From the IMG/VR virus record IMGVR_UViG_3300034198_008918, positions 1 to 37,442 of that record: a DNA stretch of 37,442 bases. One strand, written 5' to 3'. The DNA is from a virus. The position numbers and the translations under genes are program-made. Of the stretch, positions 13,200-20,076 are shown one piece after another; position 1 is the stretch's first letter; each line of letters starts with the position of its first letter. Below the pieces are notes generated by a model. The model saw only the letters and a list, made by a program, of their open reading frames with translations. It made no database searches and was not told the DNA's origin.

Positions 13200-14440
13200 A
13201 GGTCACTCGCATCAATCTCGCGGAAAGTACCGCTACCCCAATCCCATAGCATTGAAACCTCTGCGGGTCCAGAGTTACGGGAGGCAATAACTTTAAGTAA
13301 ACGCGTATCATCTACGTTTTCATCTTCTCGTTGTAAACCAAAAATAACATCCGCATCTTGATGAAATGAGGATGAGTAACCGATTGCATCTGTGGTTACT
13401 TGTCCATTGCGCATTTTGTTTTCAAGAATCTGTGTGGAAATTACAATCGGTTTATTTACGCGCTGAGCTAGCCTTTTAAGAGAACGAGTGATATTGGTAA
13501 GAGCTTGTGGACTTCCTGGTTTTTCACCATTCTCATCCATCATCAAGTACATACCGTCAATAAAAACAACATCAGGTTGTAGTATCTGGATTTTGCTAGC
13601 AATACCGGATACCGTTGCACCGGATGCTGAATCCACAAGCCAAAACTTCTCACGCATATGTTCCATGTTCATAAGTTTTGTCTTAACACGTGATTCTTCT
13701 TCGTTAGTTAAAGCGCCATTCTGATAACGAGTGTGTGAGACTCGAGCACGCATAGCTACATATCTAGAAAGCTGCTCATGGTTACTCATTTCAAACGACT
13801 GAAACATTGGCGTGCTGCCTTTAAGATGAATGTTCTGAGCAATCTGTAAAGCAAGAGTGGACTTACCGGTCTTAGGTGGGGCAACAATAATAACTCGTGG
13901 TCCGTTTTGTAATCCTCCGGTAGCGGCGTCAATAGTTGGAAATCCTGTAGGGACTCCAAGAAGTCCTGGATTATCTTTGCGGTACAAATACTCTTCCCAA
14001 CGTTGCATTGGGTTTTCTGTAATATCAATATCAGAAGTTTGGCTAAGGCCATCTTCTTCTAACTTAATAATTCCCTTTTGAAGTTCGAGCAAAGCTCCCT
14101 CAGGGTCTTTGCGCTTATCAATAGCTTCAATAGCCTCACCAATCATGGTGACAGTTGCAATCTTACGACGTGAGGCTAGTATGCCGTCTAAGAGATACTC
14201 AACACTATCGTTAACTTCAACTAGGCTGTATGAAGGAAAGTTTTCTTTAACTACATCAACACTTGGGCATTCTCCGTACTTAGTAAAATGCGATTTAAGC
14301 AACGACCAAACTTTACGGTCTTCATTATCAACAAACCATGAGTCGTTAACGTTGCGTTGAAACAACGGTGATAAGTCGCGGTCATTAATAACTTTGCTGA
14401 GTAGCAGCTTTTCTTTAGGTAAACGTGGCTCTGTGCTCAT
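13196..14440 (-). CDS. dnaB: DnaB-like replicative helicase
   Basis: The 414-aa protein starts at ATG 14438-14440 (MSTEPRLPKEK), which overlaps the upstream TGA (ATGA); a TTG 24 nt earlier is less likely. An N-terminal helical domain (about 1-130) is followed by a RecA-type motor: Walker A APPKTGKST (187-195), catalytic Glu in FQSFEMS (E217), Walker B DVVFIDGMYLM, and STQ (VISTQILE). It unwinds the fork as a hexamer, loaded by the DnaC-like ATPase encoded upstream at 15156-15839. Confidence 0.92.
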   Translation of the reverse strand: MSTEPRLPKEKLLLSKVINDRDLSPLFQRNVNDSWFVDNEDRKVWSLLKSHFTKYGECPSVDVVKENFPSYSLVEVNDSVEYLLDGILASRRKIATVTMIGEAIEAIDKRKDPEGALLELQKGIIKLEEDGLSQTSDIDITENPMQRWEEYLYRKDNPGLLGVPTGFPTIDAATGGLQNGPRVIIVAPPKTGKSTLALQIAQNIHLKGSTPMFQSFEMSNHEQLSRYVAMRARVSHTRYQNGALTNEEESRVKTKLMNMEHMREKFWLVDSASGATVSGIASKIQILQPDVVFIDGMYLMMDENGEKPGSPQALTNITRSLKRLAQRVNKPIVISTQILENKMRNGQVTTDAIGYSSSFHQDADVIFGLQREDENVDDTRLLKVIASRNSGPAEVSMLWDWGSGTFREIDASDL

Positions 14441-14844
14441 AATTGTGTGAAATCCAATCCCCAATGACCGTACCGTAGCATTCTCTCTGGTAAATCCAAA
14501 ACTCCTACAACTTCTGGTCTATATGGCAACTCTGCTATCAATTTATCAGGTGCAGGATAGGCTGTGAAATATCTAAATGGATTAGTTCCCATATGGTCTA
14601 GCTGGTCTACTAATATTTCTAAATCTTTGTTATTTAAAGTAAATGACACAATTTCCATCGTATATCCCATTTTTTGAGCAAAAACGTATAAGTAACTTAA
14701 CATTGTTCTATTAATTTTAATATCTTTTTCAGGCACAGAAAATATACGTAAAATCTTTTTCATAACAATCTCTGATTCTAAAAAAGTATCTGCTACAACG
14801 ATAACTCGTTTAGGTAAGTCGTTGCTTATATCCCCCTTGTACAC
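14437..14844 (-). CDS. Unknown protein in the replication module
   Basis: This 135-aa protein starts at GTG 14842-14844, 3 nt after the SWIM gene stop, with no clear ribosome site. Alternating hydrophobic strands and helices (RVIVVADTFLESEIVMKKIL, YTMEIVSFTLNN, EVVGVLDLPERML) suggest a Rossmann-like alpha/beta fold. VVADTF and VVGVLDLPER loosely recall HAD-type or receiver-like acidic loops, but no complete catalytic set is visible. It lies between the SWIM protein and the helicase, so a link to helicase loading or nucleotide handling is possible but speculative. Confidence 0.65.
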   Translation of the reverse strand: MYKGDISNDLPKRVIVVADTFLESEIVMKKILRIFSVPEKDIKINRTMLSYLYVFAQKMGYTMEIVSFTLNNKDLEILVDQLDHMGTNPFRYFTAYPAPDKLIAELPYRPEVVGVLDLPERMLRYGHWGLDFTQL

Positions 14845-14847
14845 TGG

Positions 14848-15156
14848 TTACGACGCTTCTACAACACCGTATAAAGTAACTATACGACTGTACTCTTGAT
14901 TGGATTTAGTAGCGTCTGCGTATGCTGTAACAGGGGCATCAGCAGTAAGTTCTAAAGGATATTCTCCGCTGTATTCTTCCATCTTGTTTTTTACAAACTT
15001 GTAATGTTTACACGAACGACTTCCTGTAAAGGTTGCACAGGTACAAACAACTTTATTGTTTTTAAGACTTACCTCATAAACGGCTGGTCCTGGGACAATA
15101 GAGTCGGATAGGAATATTTGAAGAAGCTTAACGTCGCTTTCCAAGGTTTCTTCCAT
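14848..15156 (-). CDS. SWIM-type zinc finger protein
   Basis: This 102-aa protein has VVCTCATFTGSRSCKHYKFV, the C-x-C ... C-x-H arrangement of the SWIM zinc finger (C38, C40, C49, H51). SWIM domains bind DNA or protein and occur with SNF2 ATPases and recombination factors such as Sws1/Shu complexes. Here it stands alone, between the DnaC-like loader and the helicase genes. Flanks are an acidic helix (MEETLESDVKLLQIFLSDS) and a Thr/Ala-rich tail. ATG overlaps the loader stop (TAATG). The family assignment is from the Cys/His pattern. Confidence 0.75.
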   Translation of the reverse strand: MEETLESDVKLLQIFLSDSIVPGPAVYEVSLKNNKVVCTCATFTGSRSCKHYKFVKNKMEEYSGEYPLELTADAPVTAYADATKSNQEYSRIVTLYGVVEAS

Positions 15157-15839
15157 TATCGTAAGTCCGCAGTTCCATTAACTGGAATATACACAAAAGC
15201 CTCTTTGATAAAACTTCCAGTTGCATCTCCATACGCGTCTGCCCAATCTTCTTTAGCAATGTTGCTTGTAACAATCGTAGGAAGTCCGGCATTAAATCTG
15301 GTACGTAAAACGTGATGAAGCATGTTTTTCTGCCATCCTGAGAGGCTGGAGTGTTCTTTACCAACATCGTCTATAACCAAAACTCGAATGTTGTACGCGT
15401 CATCTTTGCACTCACCTAGCATCCCTTGGTAGAGGCGCTCTTCTTCATCGGTTGGATTATCAAACAATCTGCCCTTTAAATCTAAAACCCCATTAAACGT
15501 GGTGAAGTAGCAAGGGCGAACTATGACCATACCCTCAACAGGGGCAAACGCTTCTAGAGGAAACGTGGTCAGCATCTCCTGTATGATGGCAAGAGCGAGA
15601 GTGGTTTTACCCCTACCGGGCTCTCCGTACAAAAGGATTCCACGGCCGCATTTAGCCCCTCCAGCTTTCAAGATGTATTCACCCTTAAGGGCAAGCTTCA
15701 TCCAGCCTCTAATCGGCTCCAAAGCCGTTTTAGGGGCATCTGTACAGTCATCTATAACCCAGCCAAGACGGGCTTTTGGAATAGCAGCAGATTGAACCCA
15801 TGCACGACGTCTAATTTTAAGTTCTAAAATATTAAACAT
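15156..15839 (-). CDS. DnaC-like AAA+ helicase loader
   Basis: The 227-aa protein starts at ATG 15837-15839 (MFNILELKIRRRAWVQ) with GGGGAGG 6 nt upstream. Walker A is GEPGRGKTT (72-80), Walker B VLVIDDVG (153-160), a sensor-1-like TIVTSN lies further on, and an Arg (HHVLRTRFNAG) sits where DnaC-type arginine fingers occur. The basic N-terminus is probably the helicase-contact arm. It loads the DnaB-like helicase at the origin. The start overlaps the upstream winged-helix gene by 8 nt. Confidence 0.88.
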   Translation of the reverse strand: MFNILELKIRRRAWVQSAAIPKARLGWVIDDCTDAPKTALEPIRGWMKLALKGEYILKAGGAKCGRGILLYGEPGRGKTTLALAIIQEMLTTFPLEAFAPVEGMVIVRPCYFTTFNGVLDLKGRLFDNPTDEEERLYQGMLGECKDDAYNIRVLVIDDVGKEHSSLSGWQKNMLHHVLRTRFNAGLPTIVTSNIAKEDWADAYGDATGSFIKEAFVYIPVNGTADLR

Positions 15840-16710
15840 TAAAATCCTCCCCAAATTCTCTCTTCCACTGCGCTTCAGCATCTGCCAGTGCTGCATCCAT
15901 CTTCTCAGGGGAACTTATACGTAATCTAGCCTGTGTGGCAAGTTCTGAAAACTTGGATATAAATAACAACCACAACTTATCGGCATCTGTTTCTTTATTG
16001 ACTTTGAGTTGTGTAAAAAATATCCGCATCATCTCTTGTTCAATTTGCCCGTTAGTGTCGTATTTCTGTCGAGCAGAAGCAAAAGCCACAAGAAATCGAG
16101 TACCTGCCATACGCCACGGGGCAATTCCCCATACGTCGGTCATTTGCTCTTGGAATTCTAAAGCCGATTGATTGACTGTCCAGTCTTTAGGTTCGCGGGT
16201 TTCGCGTAAAGCTGCTTTTTCCGCATGAACTTTAGCTTTTTGCTCCTGATACTCCTTCTTGCGCTGGGCTACCGCCCTGAGGCGTTCACGCTCACGCTCA
16301 GTAGTTTCACTAGCGGTGTTGTTTTCAAAGAACTCATAACCCATCTTTTTTTCTCCCAATCGCTCGTCGATTGTTGTTTTTTTAGCATTATTAGCTGAAT
16401 AAGCATATATGTTGCTTATATTGCTATTCTGCTTATTGTGCTGTATCAGAGGGGGGATTATCAGGCCCCACAAACCCGCCTCCACGAATCCTGCTTCGGT
16501 CACATAACTGACCGTCTTGATGTCTTTTCCTACACGTTCTTTGCGGGTCGTAATCAGACCAGCAACTCGCAACTCCTTGAGTGCGGTTCGTATTGCGTCT
16601 CTGCCTTCTAGAACTTCTGGAACCAAACGGGCAGCAGAAATACCCTCCCGGCTATTAATAAAATACTGAAGGGCAAACAGCGCCCTCATAGATAGTTTTT
16701 GTTTACTCAT
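15832..16710 (-). CDS. Winged-helix protein, likely replication initiator or primosome factor
   Basis: This 292-aa protein has an N-terminal winged helix (about 1-75): ALFALQYFINSREGISAARL, AIRTALKELRVAGLITTRKE and a beta wing (IKTVSYVTEAG). A linker, a charged coiled coil (about 135-175, ERERERLRAVAQRKKEYQEQ) and a helical C-terminal domain follow. DnaD- and O-type initiators share the order winged helix plus helicase-loader-contact domain and sit directly before the loader gene, as here. I see no iterons in the gene, so origin binding is inferred. TAATG overlap with the upstream gene. Confidence 0.72.
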   Translation of the reverse strand: MSKQKLSMRALFALQYFINSREGISAARLVPEVLEGRDAIRTALKELRVAGLITTRKERVGKDIKTVSYVTEAGFVEAGLWGLIIPPLIQHNKQNSNISNIYAYSANNAKKTTIDERLGEKKMGYEFFENNTASETTERERERLRAVAQRKKEYQEQKAKVHAEKAALRETREPKDWTVNQSALEFQEQMTDVWGIAPWRMAGTRFLVAFASARQKYDTNGQIEQEMMRIFFTQLKVNKETDADKLWLLFISKFSELATQARLRISSPEKMDAALADAEAQWKREFGEDFNV

Positions 16711-17243
16711 TAACGGCTATTTACAAACTTTTCAAAAAGACGAGTGGCAGCTTCCAAATGACCTTTAATCTCAGTCGCAATATCTTGGCTAAGTGTTTCT
16801 TTAACAACTACTTTAGGGGTAGCGTCAGTTTCAGGAGCAGAGTGCAAAGGAACTAGGCCATCGCAAAGGTCTTGTACCGAAATACCGGCTTCCACGCATC
16901 TAGCAACTGTTAGGGTTGAATCCGAATCCAAGTCAGAATACAACAAATACGCTACTGACTCTTGGTCTTTAAGAAACTCAATAGCAGAAACGATAGGGGA
17001 GTTACTTGAATTCTGAGTAGCCCCAGGTATTCCCGTAGTTTGAGCATCTTCATGGCAAAAGACAATTAAATCTTTTTTGGCTTCGGCTGAGTACTGTGCT
17101 ACATACGATTGCCCTTTGGACGGTGCGCTTTCATATGCCAATACAACAGTAGTATCGGGTTTTGCGTAAAAAACGTCTTCCATAAGCGCTTCTACATTGG
17201 CACGACTTGTTTCGCCATTACCAGCGATTAAAATGTACTGCAT
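16710..17243 (-). CDS. Rossmann-like protein of unknown function, first gene of the replication operon
   Basis: This 177-aa protein opens YILIAGNGETSRANVEALME, a beta strand with a Gly-rich turn and helix; further strands TTVVLAYE, DLIVFCHED and VAYLLYSDLDSD each end in acidic residues, as in a nucleotide- or nucleic-acid-binding alpha/beta fold. The C-terminal half is a Pro/Thr linker and an amphipathic helix (IATEIKGHLEAATRLFEKFV). No catalytic family recognised. The ATG at 17243 has a strong AGGAGG at ideal spacing, but that site lies in a hairpin (17248-17263). Confidence 0.68.
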   Translation of the reverse strand: MQYILIAGNGETSRANVEALMEDVFYAKPDTTVVLAYESAPSKGQSYVAQYSAEAKKDLIVFCHEDAQTTGIPGATQNSSNSPIVSAIEFLKDQESVAYLLYSDLDSDSTLTVARCVEAGISVQDLCDGLVPLHSAPETDATPKVVVKETLSQDIATEIKGHLEAATRLFEKFVNSR

Positions 17244-17247
17244 ATGA

Positions 17248-17263
17248 CCTCCTGTGTAGGAGG
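17248..17263 (-). promoter_or_regulatory. Hairpin covering the Shine-Dalgarno of gene 16710-17243
   Basis: On the minus-strand RNA, CCUCCU (17263-17258) and AGGAGG (17253-17248) form a perfect 6-bp, mostly GC stem with a 4-nt ACAC loop. AGGAGG is the consensus ribosome site 4 nt before the ATG at 17243. No U-tract follows, so termination is unlikely. Confidence 0.6.
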
Positions 17264-17266
17264 GTT

Positions 17267-17295
17267 AGCATACACAGATTAACGCTCACGTCCAA
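17267..17295 (-). promoter_or_regulatory. Candidate promoter for the replication operon
   Basis: Minus-strand TTGGAC (17290-17295) and TATGCT (17267-17272) are spaced by 17 nt, and TG stands directly upstream of the -10 (GTGTATGCT). Only 3 of 6 positions match the -35 consensus. Predicted transcription would begin near 17260, inside the first arm of the 17248-17263 hairpin. Confidence 0.4.
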
Positions 17296-17560
17296 CTGCG
17301 TGAACTACCGACGGTTCGGCTCCTATATTTTCACCTATACTTACAAGAAAATAGCCAAAAAATGCACCAGCAATAGCGTACAAAGGTTTATCGTGTTTGG
17401 CGCTTGAGGTGTACGTTGCAATAAAAGATACAATAATGCACGATAATGCTCGTGGTAGTTTCATACTTTTACTTATAATGTTTTCAAGAAAAGTAAAAGC
17501 AGGGTTAATAACAGCAAAAATAAATGCTGTAGAGCCAGAGATTAAAAGTAGGGTCAACAT
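17279..17560 (-). CDS. Small membrane protein, possible holin
   Basis: This 93-aa protein has three hydrophobic segments: about 3-24 (LLLISGSTAFIFAVINPAF), 36-51 (ALSCIIVSFIATYTSS) and 60-77 (LYAIAGAFFGYFLVSIG), with short charged loops (KSMK, KHDK) and a polar tail ending GRER. Size and topology fit a class I holin, and it ends the tail operon, a common place for lysis genes; but no endolysin gene adjoins it, so a generic membrane protein is equally possible. ATG 17560 has AGGG upstream. Confidence 0.6.
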   Translation of the reverse strand: MLTLLLISGSTAFIFAVINPAFTFLENIISKSMKLPRALSCIIVSFIATYTSSAKHDKPLYAIAGAFFGYFLVSIGENIGAEPSVVHAVGRER

Positions 17561-17572
17561 GACCCTATACTA

Positions 17573-19591
17573 CTACGTTCCTGGTTGAGCTAGAAACAGC
17601 TCAAAAGTGCTTCCTAGAGTAATCCAATCGGGTATAGTCTTAACTAAACGACTTTGTACGGCAAACCGATTAAGATAATAATGGCTTCTTCCGTTATTAA
17701 CGGAACCGCCTTCCCAAAATAGGTCACTAAGGTTAGCTACTCCATGACTTCCATCAAAAAAACTGTTAACAAACGAAGACTTTTCAAACAATGCTGCGTC
17801 TACATTTATCTCATATCCGGCGCCAGGCGCTGTCCAAGTAAACCCTACTTTTGCCGTAACAGCAGTTGAAGGAGCGGTTGATGTTACAAAAGGTCTAAGC
17901 CATGAACCAATTACAGAAGTTACTGGAGTTCCCGTGGTTGTGGATATAAGAGTAGAGGAGCCGTTGTACCAAGAAATATAAGGAGTTACTGCTCGAACAG
18001 TCGAACCTACTTCTGTGTATACATAAATACTAAACGTATAGTCATTACCTGAAAAAACAGGCCTAGCGCTAGAAGCAAGAGTAACAAGTCCAGATGCTGA
18101 AGAATAAATTTCAGCAGACCCTCCGCTAATATTTACAGAAGGAGCGTTATCACCTGGTTCAACTTCAGTGCTATCCAACAATAAAGTTCCATTAGTAGCT
18201 GTCCAGTTATTTGTATTAACTTCAAAATTTGGGTTGAGTAGTTCATTAATTCTTGTTGCTCTTAAAGTAATTTTAATTTGTCTGGCTTCTTGAAAAGTAG
18301 TTACAGATGAGTTAGCTTCAAATTGAAGTGCGTCAAAGTAATGTTTTTCAGAAGAAGTTGCACTTGCAAGTTGTATGTGAGGAACTGCAAAATACGCTGT
18401 AGCGGGGGATGTTGCAGTATTATAAAAACGTCTCCACCCTCCGGCGGTGTTAGTAACACCTGTTCCAGTAGTTGAATTGCTTATAAATGTTCCAAATCTG
18501 TCATACCAGGAAATAAAAGAAGAGACTGACCGAGCAGTTGTTGCTGCTTGTGAATACCCACTAAAGGAATAAACGGTAGATGCGCTTACAGGAATACCAT
18601 AATGAATGGGACTGTCCCCCGATAACGCAATTTCCACAGTTCCGCTACCAGACGCGGTTACTTCAAGAGTAGCTTTTTGTAAATTTGGAAAATCAGATTG
18701 GGCAGTAGATTCAGCGTAAGGTGCAATTGTTGGACTATCTGCCGCCAAATGTCTAGCTAATGTAGCATTACTGATTGATGCCCAAGAGCCAATAGTTTGT
18801 TCAAAAGAAGAATCGTTTTGGTCCAACATAAGGTTTTTACCCATAACAACCGTGCTGTCATACCCAGCATACGCTTTTACGTATTCTTTAAGGCCAAGTT
18901 TACTTCCTTTGTTCTTGTATAAACGAATAGCATTATTTAACATAACTCTAGACTGTTTAAGTCCAAGTTCTGGTTCGTATTTCATACCAAATTGACGCAT
19001 AAGTATGGGTATGAGAATTCCATTAAGGTTAGTAATGTCGTAACGATTTAATATATTTTCTGTTTGAGTTTTGTATAAATCAAGACTTACTGCAAATATC
19101 TTTAAAAATCTGTAAAGAATGTCATTAGATTGTTCTACAGAAGCGTCGTAAGGTACTTGAGAAGTAAGAATAGTAGGCAAAGAGTTGTACATGTTTGAAA
19201 GGGTGTTGTAATCTTTTACAGATATTCCTACGGTGTTTGCCGCAACTTGCCAAGTACTGTGCACAGTTTCTCTTACATAAATAGAATAATAATAAGCGTG
19301 TCCAGGCTTTAATTTAATATTATTAGGTGTTTGACCTTTATCTATGTACACAATTCGTGAAGAAGCTACTCCATCTTCAAATAGCACATCCCCGTCATCT
19401 GCGGTAATAGGAAATCCGTAAGAGTTACGAACTAAACGAAGGTAATCCCACCCACCACTAGGGGTAACCCATGTTAAACGGATGGATTGATAGTCATACG
19501 GTATGGCAAGAAAAGGTTTGGCGTTAAAATCTGACAGGGTGTTAGCCCCATAATACGCCGCATTATAGTAATCAATGCCATAACGTGACAA
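17573..19591 (-). CDS. Tail protein I (P2 gpI-like) with FN3 and carbohydrate-binding-like modules
   Basis: This 672-aa protein has several parts. Residues 25-125 look like an FN3 fold (SIRLTWVTPSGGWDYLRLVR, HAYYYSIYVRE). Residues 140-245 resemble the P2 gpI tail-protein domain that joins baseplate J to fibres (ILYRFLKIFAVSLDLYKTQ, NKGSKLGLKEYVKAYAGYD). Two jelly-roll, CBM-like modules follow (about 252-435 and 448-615), each with a YxFSxY strand, ISWY and a closing F-D-A-LxFE or D-A-ALFE strand. The gene follows baseplate J and the small fibre gene's partner, as expected. The modules suggest glycan contact at the cell surface. Confidence 0.85.
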   Translation of the reverse strand: MSRYGIDYYNAAYYGANTLSDFNAKPFLAIPYDYQSIRLTWVTPSGGWDYLRLVRNSYGFPITADDGDVLFEDGVASSRIVYIDKGQTPNNIKLKPGHAYYYSIYVRETVHSTWQVAANTVGISVKDYNTLSNMYNSLPTILTSQVPYDASVEQSNDILYRFLKIFAVSLDLYKTQTENILNRYDITNLNGILIPILMRQFGMKYEPELGLKQSRVMLNNAIRLYKNKGSKLGLKEYVKAYAGYDSTVVMGKNLMLDQNDSSFEQTIGSWASISNATLARHLAADSPTIAPYAESTAQSDFPNLQKATLEVTASGSGTVEIALSGDSPIHYGIPVSASTVYSFSGYSQAATTARSVSSFISWYDRFGTFISNSTTGTGVTNTAGGWRRFYNTATSPATAYFAVPHIQLASATSSEKHYFDALQFEANSSVTTFQEARQIKITLRATRINELLNPNFEVNTNNWTATNGTLLLDSTEVEPGDNAPSVNISGGSAEIYSSASGLVTLASSARPVFSGNDYTFSIYVYTEVGSTVRAVTPYISWYNGSSTLISTTTGTPVTSVIGSWLRPFVTSTAPSTAVTAKVGFTWTAPGAGYEINVDAALFEKSSFVNSFFDGSHGVANLSDLFWEGGSVNNGRSHYYLNRFAVQSRLVKTIPDWITLGSTFELFLAQPGT

Positions 19592-20068
19592 TTACATACC
19601 ACCCAAAAGCATATTAGACGTAAAGTCGGTTCCAGAACCAACTTGACCACCGGCAGCATAAAGAATACCGTCTGGACCTACACGCGTTACTACGGTTCCT
19701 GATGCGTCTTTCCATTGCATCAAATCGGCAGATTGACTAGCAGCTGCTGTAACCTTTAATCCAACTACAGAAGGTCCACTTATTACAATTTCGCTTCCAC
19801 CCACGTTTTTTACGTATTGAGTGTGGGTATCAGCAACAATACCTTTTTCAATATTAGCAAGACGACCATTAATTGTGGTGTAGTCAGTGGCGGTATTTGC
19901 CCAACCAGAAGCTGTAGCAGCCGTGGCAATCGACGGAGTTGTTCCTATCACTGACTCAATAGCGGTAACTTCATCAAACAGCGAATTGGGGTCAGCTGCT
20001 TGAATGAGGTCTACAACGTTTACTTTAGGGGTAAACGACTTAACGTTACTTGGGTATGAGGCTGCCAT
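19592..20068 (-). CDS. Small fibre-like protein
   Basis: This 158-aa protein has an N-terminal segment with NVVDLIQAADPNSLFDEVTA followed by helical IESVIG, then a beta-rich C-terminal part containing SADLMQWKDASGTVVTRVGP, a motif common at the repeats of phage tail fibres and minor tail proteins. It lacks a receptor-binding tip, so it may be a fibre base or connector to the baseplate. AAGGATAAAT precedes the ATG. It sits between baseplate J and tail protein I. Confidence 0.72.
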   Translation of the reverse strand: MAASYPSNVKSFTPKVNVVDLIQAADPNSLFDEVTAIESVIGTTPSIATAATASGWANTATDYTTINGRLANIEKGIVADTHTQYVKNVGGSEIVISGPSVVGLKVTAAASQSADLMQWKDASGTVVTRVGPDGILYAAGGQVGSGTDFTSNMLLGGM

Positions 20069-20076
20069 ATTTATCC

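Noticed and set aside
10004-17243. Replication origin iterons within the replication genes
   Set aside because: I looked for tandem short repeats near the winged-helix and loader genes and saw none; an origin may lie outside the window.
17248-17263. Terminator at the end of the tail operon
   Set aside because: Stem is followed by TCATATG rather than a T-tract, and the 3' arm is the Shine-Dalgarno of the next gene.
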